Source: Erwinia amylovora | GTDB taxonomy: Bacteria > Pseudomonadota > Gammaproteobacteria > Enterobacterales > Enterobacteriaceae | Length of the DNA stretch: 64,000 nt | Assembly (NCBI RefSeq): GCF_017161565.1 | Contig: NZ_CP066796.1 | Coordinates: 3,534,001 to 3,598,000, forward strand | Direction: 5' to 3' | In this document: in pieces, positions 28,458-40,452 of the stretch | How the letters are laid out: the number at the start of each line of letters is the position of its first letter | Numbering within the stretch: the first letter of the stretch is position 1 | Translations under genes and position numbers: made by a program | Notes under the pieces: model-generated | The model's database searches: none | Seen by the model: only the letters and a program-made list of their open reading frames with translations | What the model was told of the DNA's origin: nothing

Positions 28458-29704
28458 ACTCTTCTACGATAGATGATAAATACGCCAGCACAGAGTGCAA
28501 AGTAAGCGATATAGGTCGCCATATAAGCCTGAGCCGCGCCGGCTGCGCCATGCAGCGGGATCAGCCAGCGGGAAAATGCGCTAAGCAGGACAAACTGGCT
28601 CACTTCCGTTAGCAGGTAAAAACGCAGTGAGGCTTTTGCGATCACCAGATAACCAAAAACGTAACAGCCGACTTTCAGCACATCGCCGATCAGCTGCCAG
28701 ACAAACAGATCGCGCATGGCGTGAAATTCGCTGGAGAACAGCAGCCAGATGGCAAAATCACGTAGCAGCCAGACGGCAAGGCTCGCCGCGGTCACTACCG
28801 GTAACACAACGCGCAGAGCCTTGACGATTTCCCGCGTAATATCCGCTTTATGTTGCAGCCGCGCCAGCGTTGGCAGCAGCCAGACGCTGAACGAAGCGGT
28901 AATAAACTGCAGCCAGGCATCCGAGATGCTGCTGACCCCCTGCCACAGTCCTACCTGCTGCCAACCGGCGTGCTGCGCCAGCAGATTACGCATCATCATC
29001 CAGGCAACGGGCAACGTGGCGGCAGTGATTAATGCCATCAGGGTAAATTTGCCCAGGCAGCGAGCCAACTCCGGCTGCCAGCAGGGTAACAGAGAGTTCA
29101 TCGGCAGACGGCCGCGCCGCGCCAGCAAGACAAAGGCTGGCACCACCACCAGTGCAGGCACCATAGCCAACCCGACCAGCGCACCGCTGTAGCCGCCCAG
29201 CCAGTAGCAGACAAACCATGCGGCCACGCCAATCAGGCTACCGACAATCAGGGCAATAGCGTTACCGGCAGCGTCACGGTAGCCTTTCATGATCGCCAGC
29301 GCCAGATTGGCCCAGGCGATGCCCATTTGCAGAAACGCGACGATGCGGATCACCTGCTGATACTGCGCATGGCCGAACAGCGCCCGACTGACTGGCGCAG
29401 CAAACAACAGAAATATCAGCGCCAGAATCAACGAAAAACCCAGCACCATTGATGATGCGGTACCAACAACCGCCCGCAGCTGCGTGGGCTGCTGCTGATA
29501 CTGCGCCACGTATTTAGTGACGCCGTTGAAGATGCCGGCTCCGGCCAGCACCCCCAGCACGGTAATCAGCTGACGGAAATTCCCCGCTTGCCCAACCCCG
29601 CCAGGCCCGTAAGAAACCGCCAGCATCTTCACCACCAGCAGTCCGGCGACAATTTTTACCAGCGTGGAAGCCGCTGTCCACGCTGACGCCTTGGCCAGTG
29701 ACAT
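28454..29704 (-). CDS. wzxE: Common antigen flippase WzxE
   Basis: A 416-residue MATE/MOP-type flippase with about twelve membrane segments, the E. coli length. It moves undecaprenyl-linked lipid III across the inner membrane. N-terminal SLAKASAWTAASTLVKIVAG and YGPGGVGQAGNFRQLITV match WzxE. It lies one base from wecE and overlaps wecF by four bases. Confidence 0.94.
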   Translation of the reverse strand: MSLAKASAWTAASTLVKIVAGLLVVKMLAVSYGPGGVGQAGNFRQLITVLGVLAGAGIFNGVTKYVAQYQQQPTQLRAVVGTASSMVLGFSLILALIFLLFAAPVSRALFGHAQYQQVIRIVAFLQMGIAWANLALAIMKGYRDAAGNAIALIVGSLIGVAAWFVCYWLGGYSGALVGLAMVPALVVVPAFVLLARRGRLPMNSLLPCWQPELARCLGKFTLMALITAATLPVAWMMMRNLLAQHAGWQQVGLWQGVSSISDAWLQFITASFSVWLLPTLARLQHKADITREIVKALRVVLPVVTAASLAVWLLRDFAIWLLFSSEFHAMRDLFVWQLIGDVLKVGCYVFGYLVIAKASLRFYLLTEVSQFVLLSAFSRWLIPLHGAAGAAQAYMATYIAYFALCAGVFIIYRRRV

Positions 29705-29705
29705 A

Positions 29706-30836
29706 TCAGCAGAAATAACTTAACAAGGCGCTAATCACCGTTTTCTGCTGACTGTCAGAAAGGTTGTAAAACAGCGGTAGCCGTAACAGACGGTCGCTCT
29801 CCTGCTGCGTGTAACGATCCTCACCACAGAGGCGGCCGAACCGCTTTCCGGCAGGCGAACCGTGCAGCGGAATGTAGTGGAACACGGCAAGGATCCCGGC
29901 TTCTTTCAGTCGGGCAATCAGCGCGCTGCGATCGTCGTTATCACGCAGTTTCAGCCAGAACATATGTGCATTGTGCGCGCATCCATCCGGTATGGTGGGA
30001 AGCGTGATCCGCCCACGTGCGGCAATGGGTTGCAAAGCATCATGATAATTTTGCCACAGGCGCAGACGCTGCTGGTTGACGGTTTCTGCCACCTCCAGCT
30101 GCGCCCAAAGATAGGCGGCCTGCAAATCGGCCATCAGGTAGCTGGAGCCGATATCCCGCCAGGTGTACTTATCGACCTGACCTCGGAAGAACTGGCTGCG
30201 ATTGGTGCCTTTCTCGCGAACGATTTCTGCCCGTTCGACCAGCGCAGCCTCGTTGACAAGCGTCGCTCCCCCTTCTCCTCCGGCAGTATAGTTTTTGGTT
30301 TCATGGAAGCTGAAACAACCGATGTGACCAATCGTGCCGAGCGCCCGGCCTTTGTAAGTCGACATCACGCCCTGAGCGGCATCCTCGACCACCCACAGCC
30401 GGTGCTTTTTCGCCAGCGCCATGATGGTATCCATCTCACAGGCCACGCCGGCGTAATGCACCGGGACAATCGCTTTGGTTTTTTCAGTGATGGCCGCTGC
30501 AATCAGGTTTTCATCGATATTCATTGTGTCCGGACGAACATCGACAAACACAATGGTCGCACCACGCAGTACAAACGCATTGGCGGTAGACACAAAGGTA
30601 TAGCTCGGCATAATCACTTCATCACCGGGCTGAATATCAAGCAGGATCGCCGCCATCTCTAACGACGCCGTACAGGACGGGGTCAACAACACTTTATGGC
30701 TACCAAAACGCTGCTCCATCCACTGCTGGCAGCGGTGGGTAAAGCCACCATCACCGCACAGCTTCCCGCTGCGCATTGCTGACTGCATGTATTCTATTTC
30801 AGTGCCCACCACAGGTGGGGCGTTAAACGGAATCAT
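29706..30836 (-). CDS. wecE: dTDP-4-dehydro-6-deoxyglucose transaminase WecE
   Basis: A 376-residue PLP aminotransferase of the DegT/ArnB family that makes TDP-Fuc4N for common antigen. The PLP-binding Lys is K181 in SFHETKNYTAGGEGG. Other cofactor contacts are PSCTASLEM and EDAAQGVMS. It also has PSYTFVSTANAFVLRG. Its start overlaps the wecD stop by four bases. Confidence 0.95.
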   Translation of the reverse strand: MIPFNAPPVVGTEIEYMQSAMRSGKLCGDGGFTHRCQQWMEQRFGSHKVLLTPSCTASLEMAAILLDIQPGDEVIMPSYTFVSTANAFVLRGATIVFVDVRPDTMNIDENLIAAAITEKTKAIVPVHYAGVACEMDTIMALAKKHRLWVVEDAAQGVMSTYKGRALGTIGHIGCFSFHETKNYTAGGEGGATLVNEAALVERAEIVREKGTNRSQFFRGQVDKYTWRDIGSSYLMADLQAAYLWAQLEVAETVNQQRLRLWQNYHDALQPIAARGRITLPTIPDGCAHNAHMFWLKLRDNDDRSALIARLKEAGILAVFHYIPLHGSPAGKRFGRLCGEDRYTQQESDRLLRLPLFYNLSDSQQKTVISALLSYFC

Positions 30837-31511
30837 ATTATTTCCCTATATAGCCAGTAGGCGGTACGTTCAATGATGCCCCCGCAGCGCAGATAGAGGC
30901 GCAACGCGGACAGATTACCCAATTGGGTTGCAACCTGAAGACGCGAGAGACGGCGGGCCAGGCACCAGTCGTTAGCGGCGTTCATTAGCCGCTGGCCGAT
31001 GCCCAGCCCCTGTGACTCGGGCAGCACGGCCAGCAGGCCGATGCGCCCCGTGCCATCCGGCAGTTCACGTAGCGAGATAAAACCCTGCATCGCGCCTGCC
31101 GCATCCACCGCCAGCAGGCACTGGTGATCAAAAGTGCCGCGCACGGCATTCTCTATCCACTGCGCGTAGAAACGCCCGCTGTCGCCGGCAGCAAACCAGG
31201 GGGTTCGAAAACGGCTAAAGGTGAATGCTTGTTCTGCGGCGTGGCGAAGCTGCGCAATATGCTCCACGCGGGCAATACGGATACCGGCCGGACGATCAGC
31301 GGCAGCGATGCCCAACGCGCAATCGGCTTCCCCTTCTACCAGGCGAAAACCGAGCGCGCTCAACGCATCCAGTTCGGCGCTCTGCTGCGCCATCACTTTA
31401 ACCTGCACCAGATCCCAGTCATTCAGCCGTGCCACATCCAGCACGCTGTCACCTTGCAGCTCCAGCAGTGCGCAGCGGCGGCCAAAAAAGGCGCTCTCCC
31501 ACGCCAGGGGC

Positions 31512-31534
<23 letters not shown>
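30833..31534 (-). CDS. wecD: TDP-Fuc4N acetyltransferase WecD (RffC)
   Basis: A 233-residue GNAT acetyltransferase that N-acetylates TDP-Fuc4N. It starts [18 protein letters not shown] (E. coli MPVRASIEPLTWENAFFG). The acetyl-CoA site is [18 protein letters not shown]. The [16 protein letters not shown] segment is highly conserved. The frame is open far upstream inside rffH, but this Met fits the family. The start lies inside the end of rffH, a 23-base overlap. Confidence 0.92.
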
Positions 31535-32389
<855 letters not shown>

Positions 32390-32393
<4 letters not shown>

Positions 32394-33478
32394 CGTTTAC
32401 CTCTCTTCATAGTCAAAGATAACCCCAGGCGTTCACCGCGGTAGCTGCCATCCAAAACGCTTTGCCACCAGGCCGGATGATTAATAAACCAGCTTACGGT
32501 TTTACGCATGCCGCTTTCAAAGGTTTCCTGCGGACGCCAGCCCAGTTCACGCTCAATTTTCCCGGCGTCAATGGCATAGCGTCGATCGTGGCCCGGCCTG
32601 TCGGCAACCCGGGTGATCAGGTCGCGGTAATGACGCAATCCGGCCGGTTTTTCAGGCGCCAGCTCTTCAAGCAATGCGCACAGTGTTTCTACGACGTCGA
32701 TATTGCGCCGTTGGTTGTGCCCGCCGATATTGTAGGTTTCCCCCACCCTACCAGCGGTGACAACCTGATAAAGCGCACGCGCATGATCGTCAACATACAG
32801 CCAGTCGCGAATCTGCCCGCCATCACCATAAACCGGCAGCGGCTTACCCGCTAACGCATTGATAATCATCAAAGGGATCAGCTTTTCCGGGAAATGGTAC
32901 GGGCCGTAGTTATTGGAGCAGTTGGTCACTATTACCGGCAGCCCATAAGTACGATGCCAGGCGCGAACTAAGTGATCGCTACTCGCTTTCGTCGCAGAAT
33001 AGGGGCTGCTGGGGGCATAAGGCGTGGTTTCGGTGAAGAAATCCGTGTCGTTTGCCAGATCGCCGAACACTTCATCGGTGGAAATATGGTGAAAAACGAA
33101 AGTCGATTTCTCTGGTGCGGGCAACGAAAGCCAGTAGTGTCTTGCTGCCTCCAGCATCATGCAGGTGCCAACAACATTGGTTTCAACAAACGCCCGCGGG
33201 CCGTCAATAGAGCGGTCAACGTGGCTTTCTGCCGCAAGATGCATAATCAGCTGCGGCTGAAAAGCGGCGATCGCGCCATCCAGCGCGGCGCGGTCGCAGA
33301 TATCTGTTTTGCTGAAGGTAAAACGCGGGTTGTCCGCAACCGGAGCCAGAGAGGCCAGATTACCTGCATAACTGAGCTTATCCAGCACCAGAACCCGATC
33401 CGACGAGGAAGACAGGATGTGACGCACAACGGCAGAACCGATAAAGCCTGCGCCACCGGTCACCAGAATACGCGTCAT
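32390..33478 (-). CDS. rffG: dTDP-glucose 4,6-dehydratase RffG
   Basis: A 362-residue short-chain dehydrogenase (E. coli 355) that makes dTDP-4-keto-6-deoxyglucose. NAD-binding [14 protein letters not shown] is at the N-terminus. [15 protein letters not shown] and [11 protein letters not shown] are dehydratase signatures, and the catalytic pair is in [15 protein letters not shown]. The ATG at 33478 overlaps the wecC stop by four bases (ATGA); an in-frame start at 33484 is possible. The C-terminus is slightly longer than E. coli, with a basic tail. Confidence 0.94.
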
Positions 33479-34737
33479 TTCCATACCCCTTTAGTATCTA
33501 CGATCCACGGCTGATTGAGCGTGGCCGGATCGATGGCCTTAAACTGACGGTGATCGACCAACATGACCAGTACATCAGCCTGTTGCAGGGCGTCGTCCAG
33601 AGTGACCAGCGTGGCTTTTTCCTGTAGTGCGGCGGGAAGGTGCGGCACGTTCGGCTCCACCACCAGCGTGGTCCCCTGATGCCAGGCGGCGATCATGCTG
33701 GTCACCTGTACCGCCGGGCTTTCACGCAGATCGTCAATGTCGGGCTTAAACGCCAGGCCAAGACAGGCTATCTTCAGCTCGCTGGCACGGCGGTTGCTGG
33801 CCATCAGGCAATCGGCAACCTGCCGCTGTACCTGTTCCAGTACCCAGTGCGGTTTGCTATCGTTAACTTCACGCGCGGTGCGGATAATCCGCGCCAACTC
33901 AGGATTCTGTGCCACGATAAACCACGGATCGACGGCAATGCAGTGACCGCCAACGCCAGGTCCGGGTTGCAGGATATTGACGCGCGGATGACGGTTTGCC
34001 AGCCGGATAAGTTCCCAGACGTTGATCCCCTGTTCAGTACAGATCAGCGACAGTTCGTTGGCGAAAGCAATATTCACATCGCGGAAACTGTTCTCGGTGA
34101 GTTTACACATCTCGGCAGTGCGTGCGTGCGTCACCACGCACTCGCCTTCCACAAACAGCTTGTAGAGATCGCTGGCCCGCTGCGAACAGGTGGCGGTCAT
34201 GCCGCCGATCACCCGATCGTTTTTACGCAGTTCGGTCATTACTTTCCCTGGCAGTACGCGTTCCGGGCAGTAAGCCACCTGGATATCAGCAGCTTCACCC
34301 GCCTGCTGTGGAAACGACAGATCCGGCCGGGCAGCCGCCATCCATTGCGCCATCTGCTCGGTGGAGCCTACTGGCGAGGTGGACTCAAGGATCACCAAAT
34401 CGCCCTTTTTCAGTACCACTGCAACAGACTCTGCGGCTGCCTGCACGTAAGTCATATCCGGCTGGTGATTGCCTTTGAACGGCGTAGGAACGGCAATCAG
34501 AAAGGCATCAGCAGGCTGCGGCCGGGTTGCAGCGCGTAAAAAACCGCCCTCTACCGCCGTTTTCACCACGCGATCCAGCTCCGGCTCGGTGAAATGAACT
34601 TCTCCGCGATTGATGGTGGCAACCGCATGCGCATTGATATCAATACCAATAACCTGCCTTTGACATGATGCAAAGGCTGCGGCGGTGGGCAAGCCGATGT
34701 AGCCCAGCCCGATGACTGAAATGGTTCTGAAGCTCAT
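33475..34737 (-). CDS. wecC: UDP-ManNAc dehydrogenase WecC
   Basis: A 420-residue UDP-sugar dehydrogenase, the E. coli length. It oxidises UDP-ManNAc to UDP-ManNAcA. NAD-binding [18 protein letters not shown] is at the N-terminus. The catalytic Cys is in [17 protein letters not shown], preceded by [12 protein letters not shown] and [15 protein letters not shown]. The ATG at 34737 (MSFRTISV) has GGAT upstream and matches E. coli; the frame opens at 34749, which would overlap wecB. Confidence 0.95.
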   Translation of the reverse strand: MSFRTISVIGLGYIGLPTAAAFASCQRQVIGIDINAHAVATINRGEVHFTEPELDRVVKTAVEGGFLRAATRPQPADAFLIAVPTPFKGNHQPDMTYVQAAAESVAVVLKKGDLVILESTSPVGSTEQMAQWMAAARPDLSFPQQAGEAADIQVAYCPERVLPGKVMTELRKNDRVIGGMTATCSQRASDLYKLFVEGECVVTHARTAEMCKLTENSFRDVNIAFANELSLICTEQGINVWELIRLANRHPRVNILQPGPGVGGHCIAVDPWFIVAQNPELARIIRTAREVNDSKPHWVLEQVQRQVADCLMASNRRASELKIACLGLAFKPDIDDLRESPAVQVTSMIAAWHQGTTLVVEPNVPHLPAALQEKATLVTLDDALQQADVLVMLVDHRQFKAIDPATLNQPWIVDTKGVWK

Positions 34738-34741
34738 GAGG

Positions 34742-35863
34742 TTATCCAATTTTTTTCAGCGCCTGCACAATACGCTGGCACGCCAGCCCGTCACCGTAGG
34801 GATTATGCGCGCGGCTCATGGATTGCCAGGCTTCATCATCGGTCAGCAGACGGGTGACTTCACTAACGATTTTCGCGCCCTCAGTGCCAACCAGACGAAC
34901 CGTGCCGGCAGTAACCGCTTCAGGGCGTTCGGTGGTGTCGCGCATCACCAGTACCGGCGTGCCCAACGAAGGAGCTTCCTCCTGAATGCCGCCCGAATCA
35001 GTCAGGATCAGCCGGGCGCGGTTCATCAACCAGACAAACGGCAGATATTCCTGCGGTTCGATAAGAATGACGTTATCAATACCGTGCAGAATGCGATTGA
35101 CCGGCTCACTCACATTGGGATTAAGATGTACCGGGTAGACGATCTGTGTCTGCGGGTGCAGGCGGGCAATCTCTGCCAGCGCGTTGCAAATACGTTCAAA
35201 ACCATCGCCGAAGCTTTCGCGTCGGTGTCCGGTGACCAAAATCATTTTTTTATCAGTACAGAGGAATGGGTAACGCGCCGCAAGACCGTTTCTTAACCCC
35301 TCATCACTTAACACCCGGTCGCGCACCCAGAACAGCGCGTCAATCACCGTATTGCCGGTAACGAAAATCCGTTCAGCAGGTACATTCTCACGCAGCAGGT
35401 TCTGCTGCGTGCTGGCGGTAGGGGTGAAATGATAGCTCGCCAGATGCCCCGTCAACGTTCGGTTCGCCTCCTCAGGCCACGGAGACCAGAGATCGCCGGT
35501 GCGCAGCCCGGCTTCCACATGCCCAACCGGGATACGATGATAAAAAGCGGCCAGACTGGCCGCCAGCGTGGTGGTGGTATCGCCATGAACCAGAACCACA
35601 TCCGGGGTGAAATCAGCAAATACCGTTTTCAACCCGGCGAGAATGCGGCTGGTGATCTCGGTCAATCCCTGCCCCGGCTGCATGATATTAAGATCGTAAT
35701 CCGGCACGATGGCGAACAGCTGTAGCACCTGATCGAGCATTTCCCTGTGCTGCGCAGTCACGCACAGGCGCGACTCTATTCCGTCTTCCTGCGCCAGCGC
35801 ATGCACCAGCGGTGCCATTTTTATCGCTTCGGGGCGCGTGCCAAAAACCGTTAATACTTTCAC
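34742..35863 (-). CDS. wecB: UDP-GlcNAc 2-epimerase WecB
   Basis: A 373-residue non-hydrolysing epimerase (E. coli 376) that makes UDP-ManNAc. It opens [20 protein letters not shown] and has [47 protein letters not shown] and [20 protein letters not shown]. The GTG at 35863 is the likely start, as in E. coli, with GAGAG upstream. The frame is open to 35911. Confidence 0.95.
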   Translation of the reverse strand: MKVLTVFGTRPEAIKMAPLVHALAQEDGIESRLCVTAQHREMLDQVLQLFAIVPDYDLNIMQPGQGLTEITSRILAGLKTVFADFTPDVVLVHGDTTTTLAASLAAFYHRIPVGHVEAGLRTGDLWSPWPEEANRTLTGHLASYHFTPTASTQQNLLRENVPAERIFVTGNTVIDALFWVRDRVLSDEGLRNGLAARYPFLCTDKKMILVTGHRRESFGDGFERICNALAEIARLHPQTQIVYPVHLNPNVSEPVNRILHGIDNVILIEPQEYLPFVWLMNRARLILTDSGGIQEEAPSLGTPVLVMRDTTERPEAVTAGTVRLVGTEGAKIVSEVTRLLTDDEAWQSMSRAHNPYGDGLACQRIVQALKKIG

Positions 35864-35912
35864 CGTGGCTCTCTTTATTCGAATGTGTTTAACCGCATGA
35901 GTCTGTGACAAC

Positions 35913-36941
35913 TTAACGACGGGGACGGCGGATCAGCACCGTGCCAGCGCCCACTAATACGCCCACTGCGCCCCACATCATCATAAGTAACGCACGGCGC
36001 GGGCTATCGCGCTTCACCGGTTCTTCCGGGGTACGCAAGTAACGCCAGGCCTGGAATGATTTGACCAGCGTTGGCCCAACGTTCAGCGTCGTCATCATTG
36101 CCCGGTTTTGATAGTACGCCAGTTCGTAAGACGGGCCGCTGGCCAGCAGATTCTCCAGCCGCGCCTGTAGCATAGGGCGACCAAGCAGGAACAGTTCGGA
36201 GTCTGGCAGCTGTTCGGAAGGCGTTTGCGTCCTTGACTGCTCGAAACCCTGTTGCTGAGCGATCTTCAAAGCCTGCCGGACGCTGTTCAACTGACGGAGG
36301 TAAATCGCTTTAGCGACATCTTGCTGACGTTTGATCTGCGCTTTTATCTGTATGCTGCGTGCGGCCCACGCCGCGCGCAACTCCTGATTAAGATGAGCCG
36401 TAGCGCGTGCATTGGCGAACGCCACATATTGACGTAACAGGGTGTTCGCATCGGCTGCCGTTTCCGCCACAATCTTAACGGTATCATTGATATTTTTTGC
36501 GCTGTCGGCGGGCTGCAGCTGGATATTGGCTATCAGTTCATCCAGTAACGCGGCATCTTGACGCGCATTGCCGCTCTTCCTGTTTTGGTAGTAGCTGGAA
36601 TGCAGCCAGAACTCACGCCGACTGTCCCAGGCGAACAGCTGCATGATGAATTCCTGATACGCTTCATCAATGACCGTTTGCGGTGCAACGGTCAGATTAT
36701 CTGCAGGCATATCGAGATTTTTCAAAAACTGCTGCTGAGAATAAAACCCGGATAACGCATTCACCGTTGGCCGATCGACGATCGCAATCGTACTCCATTG
36801 TGGCGTCACCAGCAGTGAATAGACCCAGGCCAGCAGTGCAAACAACCCGCCACCGGCGATAATCCAAAGTTTACCACACCATAGCGCGCAGCAAAGGCCG
36901 CGAATATCCAGTTCGTTATCGCCAGCATCAGGATGATTCAT
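35913..36941 (-). CDS. wzzE: Common antigen chain-length regulator WzzE
   Basis: A 342-residue polysaccharide co-polymerase (E. coli 348). It has an N-terminal membrane helix near 30-50 ([20 protein letters not shown]), a long periplasmic coiled domain, and a C-terminal helix near 315-335 ([20 protein letters not shown]) followed by a basic tail. Wzz proteins set the number of repeats that Wzy adds. The [15 protein letters not shown] segment after the first helix is typical. Confidence 0.93.
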   Translation of the reverse strand: MNHPDAGDNELDIRGLCCALWCGKLWIIAGGGLFALLAWVYSLLVTPQWSTIAIVDRPTVNALSGFYSQQQFLKNLDMPADNLTVAPQTVIDEAYQEFIMQLFAWDSRREFWLHSSYYQNRKSGNARQDAALLDELIANIQLQPADSAKNINDTVKIVAETAADANTLLRQYVAFANARATAHLNQELRAAWAARSIQIKAQIKRQQDVAKAIYLRQLNSVRQALKIAQQQGFEQSRTQTPSEQLPDSELFLLGRPMLQARLENLLASGPSYELAYYQNRAMMTTLNVGPTLVKSFQAWRYLRTPEEPVKRDSPRRALLMMMWGAVGVLVGAGTVLIRRPRR

Positions 36942-36967
36942 ACTTCAATTTCCTTGTGGTCAGGCTT

Positions 36968-38074
36968 TTAGCTGTCATCAGAGGGTTTATTAGCGTTATT
37001 GCTATTGCGCAGCCGGCGCTTCAGGCGTTTTATCATGCGCGCCACACGCCATGCGCGTTTGATGCAGTAGCCATACAGCATAAAGGCCAGTAAAAACAGC
37101 ACCAGCATGAGCCATTCAGGCACGAATGAAAGATATTCCCCAAGCCCGCCAATCAGCGCCAGCAACGCCGCCGCTGCGGTGATCAGCACAAACGCCTGGC
37201 GCGAGGTAAAACCCGCACGCATGATCAGATGGTGAATATGTTGACGGTCAGCCGAGAACGGACTCATGCCTTTGCTCAGTCGGCGATACATAATCGCCAC
37301 CATATCCATCAGCGGGATGGCAATCAGCCACAGGGCCGTAACGGGCGTGATAGGATGATTCTGGCCTTGAGTGGTTTCCAGCAGGATCCAGATAATAGTA
37401 AAACCAATCAGCGTGCTGCCCGCATCACCCATAAAAACTTTATAACGGCGGCCAAGCATGCCGAGATTCAACATAATATAGGGAATGATGGCGGCAATCA
37501 TGATAAAGCACCACATGGCGAGGCTATTCTGGCCGTCAAAGAGTAAAATGATGCCCATAGCCAGGAACGTGACGCAGGACAACCCGCCCAACAGCCCGTC
37601 GATTCCATCAACCATATTGAACGCATTGATAGCAGCCCAGACGGCAAACAGCGTCAGGACATAACCAAATGGACCGACAATCAGCTCCCAGGGGCCGAAG
37701 ATATAACCCAGGCTAAGCAGATAAATCTTAGCTTTCATCATCATGACGACGGCAACAGCCGCCTGGACCACGGCGCGAAATTTCACGCTGATGTCATAGC
37801 GATCGTCCAGTGCGCCCACCATGACCAGACAGCCGGCACAGCCTGAGTACAGCCAAATATGAGGAATGTAGAAATCCGTTAATGTAAAGGCGAAGCAACT
37901 TCCGGCAAAAACTGAAATACCGCCGACTAACGGAATCGCTCCCTGATGACGCTTGCGGTAGTTAGGTTTATCCACCAGTCCAATTTTCTTAGCGGCTTTA
38001 CGCGCAAAAAAAAGAAACGCTAACGAAAATAAAAAAGTTAGGGCAAGCTCCGTACTCGTATTGAGTAAATTCAC
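36968..38074 (-). CDS. wecA: UDP-GlcNAc:undecaprenyl-P GlcNAc-1-P transferase WecA
   Basis: A 368-residue polytopic inner-membrane enzyme (E. coli 367) that makes lipid I, the first step of common antigen and of many O antigens. About eleven helices. Asp-rich catalytic stretches are VGALDDRYDI, NAFNMVDGIDGLLGG and FMGDAGSTLIGFTI. The cytoplasmic loop RQHIHHLIMRAG carries the His residues of the family. It is first in the common antigen operon, behind rho. Confidence 0.95.
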   Translation of the reverse strand: MNLLNTSTELALTFLFSLAFLFFARKAAKKIGLVDKPNYRKRHQGAIPLVGGISVFAGSCFAFTLTDFYIPHIWLYSGCAGCLVMVGALDDRYDISVKFRAVVQAAVAVVMMMKAKIYLLSLGYIFGPWELIVGPFGYVLTLFAVWAAINAFNMVDGIDGLLGGLSCVTFLAMGIILLFDGQNSLAMWCFIMIAAIIPYIMLNLGMLGRRYKVFMGDAGSTLIGFTIIWILLETTQGQNHPITPVTALWLIAIPLMDMVAIMYRRLSKGMSPFSADRQHIHHLIMRAGFTSRQAFVLITAAAALLALIGGLGEYLSFVPEWLMLVLFLLAFMLYGYCIKRAWRVARMIKRLKRRLRNSNNANKPSDDS

Positions 38075-38148
38075 ATTAACCAGCTCTCTGCTAGGAATCG
38101 CGTCATGTTACAAGCAAAATTTATGCCACATACACTCGTCTGATTCTG

Positions 38149-38177
38149 ATTTTATTCATCAGGGCGCGCATAATCAA
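38149..38177 (-). promoter_or_regulatory. Candidate promoter for wecA / common antigen operon
   Basis: Minus strand: -35 TTGATT (38172-38177), 17-base spacer, -10 TAAAAT (38149-38154), ~75 bases before the wecA start. Found by eye only. Confidence 0.5.
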
Positions 38178-38249
38178 CGCTCCCTGCGGCTTCCATCCTG
38201 TGCCGTATATTATGGTGTAAACGTGCTTGTTGAGAAGATCCTATAGAGC

Positions 38250-38283
38250 AAAAACAAAAAACGCCACGACTTAGCGTGGCGTT
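38250..38283 (-). terminator. rho terminator
   Basis: The minus strand has AACGCCACG, a short loop, CGTGGCGTT, then TTTTTGTTTTTG. A strong intrinsic terminator ~80 bases after rho. Confidence 0.85.
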
Positions 38284-38365
38284 ACCCGAGTTTTGTTCGG
38301 TTTAGTTGCAGCAGCTGCAGGCAATGACGACAGCCTCGTCGCTAAGCTACGCAAACCTTACTCAG

Positions 38366-39625
38366 TTATGAACGTTTCATCATATCGAAGAATTCATCGT
38401 TGGTTTTGGTCATCGCCAACTTATTAATCAGAAACTCCATCGCATCGATTTCGCCCATTGGGTGAATGATCTTACGCAGGATCCACATTTTCTGCAGCTC
38501 TTCTGACGTCGTCAGCAGCTCTTCCTTACGCGTACCGGAGCGATTGTAATCGATAGCAGGGAACACGCGTTTTTCGGCGATTTTGCGCGCCAGATGCAGT
38601 TCCATGTTACCTGTACCTTTAAATTCTTCGTAGATCACTTCATCCATCTTCGAACCGGTATCCACCAGCGCGGTAGCGATAATGGTCAGGCTACCGCCCT
38701 CCTCCACGTTACGTGCAGCGCCAAAGAAACGCTTAGGACGGTGCAGGGCATTGGCGTCCACACCACCGGTCAGTACCTTGCCAGAGGCAGGAACCACGGT
38801 GTTATAGGCACGCGCCAGGCGAGTGATAGAGTCCAGCAGGATGATAACGTCTTTTTTGTGCTCAACCAGGCGTTTGGCCTTCTCGATCACCATTTCAGCG
38901 ACCTGAACGTGACGTGATGCAGGTTCATCAAAGGTAGAAGCGATGACTTCCCCTTTCACCAGACGCTGCATCTCCGTCACTTCTTCCGGGCGTTCGTCAA
39001 TCAGCAACACCATCAGTACGCAGTCAGGGTGGTTGTAGGCAATACTCTGCGCGATATTTTGCAGCAGCATGGTTTTACCCGCTTTGGGCGGGGCGACAAT
39101 CAAGCCACGTTGACCGCGACCAATCGGCGAAGCCAAATCAAGTACGCGTGCGGTTAAGTCTTCGGTAGAACCGTTGCCACGCTCCATGCGCAGACGGGAG
39201 TTGGCATGCAGCGGAGTTAAGTTTTCAAACAGGATTTTGTTACGGGCATTTTCCGGTTTGTCATAGTTAACCTCGTTAACCTTCAGTAGCGCAAAGTAAC
39301 GCTCTCCCTCTTTAGGCGGGCGGATCTTGCCAGAGATGGTGTCACCAGTACGAAGGTTAAAGCGGCGGATTTGGCTGGGGGAAACGTAGATATCATCGGG
39401 ACCGGCGAGGTAGGAGCTGTCGCCGGAGCGGAGGAAACCAAATCCGTCCTGCAATATCTCGAGTACGCCATCGCCGAAGATGTCTTCGCCGCTTTTAGCA
39501 TGTTGCTTAAGGATGGCGAAAATGATGTCCTGTTTACGCATACGGGCCAGGTTTTCCAGCCCCATATTTTCGCCGAGAGTGATCAGGTCAGAAACCGGCG
39601 TATTTTTTAATTCGGTAAGATTCAT
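38366..39625 (-). CDS. rho: Transcription termination factor Rho
   Basis: A 419-residue hexameric RNA-dependent ATPase, the E. coli length. The N-terminal RNA-binding domain has [20 protein letters not shown]. Walker A is [12 protein letters not shown], Walker B is [14 protein letters not shown], and the Q- and R-loop regions are [20 protein letters not shown] and [20 protein letters not shown]. It is nearly identical to E. coli over its whole length, as expected for an essential protein. Confidence 0.97.
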   Translation of the reverse strand: MNLTELKNTPVSDLITLGENMGLENLARMRKQDIIFAILKQHAKSGEDIFGDGVLEILQDGFGFLRSGDSSYLAGPDDIYVSPSQIRRFNLRTGDTISGKIRPPKEGERYFALLKVNEVNYDKPENARNKILFENLTPLHANSRLRMERGNGSTEDLTARVLDLASPIGRGQRGLIVAPPKAGKTMLLQNIAQSIAYNHPDCVLMVLLIDERPEEVTEMQRLVKGEVIASTFDEPASRHVQVAEMVIEKAKRLVEHKKDVIILLDSITRLARAYNTVVPASGKVLTGGVDANALHRPKRFFGAARNVEEGGSLTIIATALVDTGSKMDEVIYEEFKGTGNMELHLARKIAEKRVFPAIDYNRSGTRKEELLTTSEELQKMWILRKIIHPMGEIDAMEFLINKLAMTKTNDEFFDMMKRS

Positions 39626-39993
39626 AATGGTGGGTTCTTAAACTCGGGGTATATCTTGAACTGTTTGTCGTGAATGGTATGGCGAAAGATCCATGCCTGT
39701 TTATATCGGTTCCTGGTTCTGAGGTCCGCTCGACGATCGCGTGCAGGAAAATGCAGATCTGAAACGAGGGAGACGGTAAACAGGAATCCGGAAATCAGTT
39801 GGTACTAACCGTCAGATTGCTGAACCTTTGTAAGGCTTAGATGGATACGCTGTTCAGCAAAGGAATAATTCTAAAGATTTAAACTACAGGTAAAGGTAAG
39901 TTCGTCGTGCAGTAGACTTAAATTAGCACGCTTAATGCCGGGCGTCTAGCGGTCAACGAAAAATTCGAACCGCAAGGCGCCGGCAGGACATAA
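39626..39993 (-). promoter_or_regulatory. rho leader region
   Basis: The 368 bases between trxA and rho hold no supported gene. The minus strand at ~39730-39800 is rich in C and T and poor in G (for example TTCCTGTTTACCGTCTCCCT), the type of stretch Rho binds. This fits the known autoregulation of rho by attenuation in its leader. An 18-codon frame (ATG 39694, stop 39638-39640, MDLSPYHSRQTVQDIPRV) sits where E. coli has the leader peptide RhoL. It shows no sequence likeness to RhoL and no good ribosome site. Confidence 0.5.
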
Positions 39994-40323
39994 TTAGCCC
40001 AGATTCGCGTTCAGGAACTCTTTAAGCTGGCCTTTAGACAGTGCGCCAACTTTAGTTGCAGCAACCTCACCATTTTTGAACAACAGCAGGGTAGGAATAC
40101 CGCGAATGCCGTATTTAGGTGCCGTGGCCGGGTTCTCATCGATGTTCAGCTTAGCAATAGTCAGTTTGCCTTCATATTCGGCAGCCACTTCGTCAAGAAT
40201 CGGGGCGATCATTTTGCACGGGCCGCACCATTCTGCCCAGAAGTCGACCAGCGTTAACCCATCAGCTTTGAGGACGTCGGTTTCAAAGCTGTCATCGGTC
40301 AGGTGAACAATTTTATCGCTCAT
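39994..40323 (-). CDS. trxA: Thioredoxin 1 TrxA
   Basis: A 109-residue cytosolic thioredoxin, the E. coli length, with the redox site WCGPC (Cys33, Cys36). The cis-Pro lies in [15 protein letters not shown]. It reduces ribonucleotide reductase, methionine sulfoxide reductase and PAPS reductase. GGAG stands a few bases before the ATG. It is divergent from rhlB, as in E. coli. Confidence 0.97.
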   Translation of the reverse strand: MSDKIVHLTDDSFETDVLKADGLTLVDFWAEWCGPCKMIAPILDEVAAEYEGKLTIAKLNIDENPATAPKYGIRGIPTLLLFKNGEVAATKVGALSKGQLKEFLNANLG

Positions 40324-40452
40324 GTTTACTCCAGGAGATTATCTTTACCTTTGATGTCGCACTGAGCGGCATCAGGCTGAGTTTATTTCACTGCTTTTAT
40401 TTCACCGGATATGCTTTCGTAAAGCAATAGTAAGCTGATATTCTACCACACT

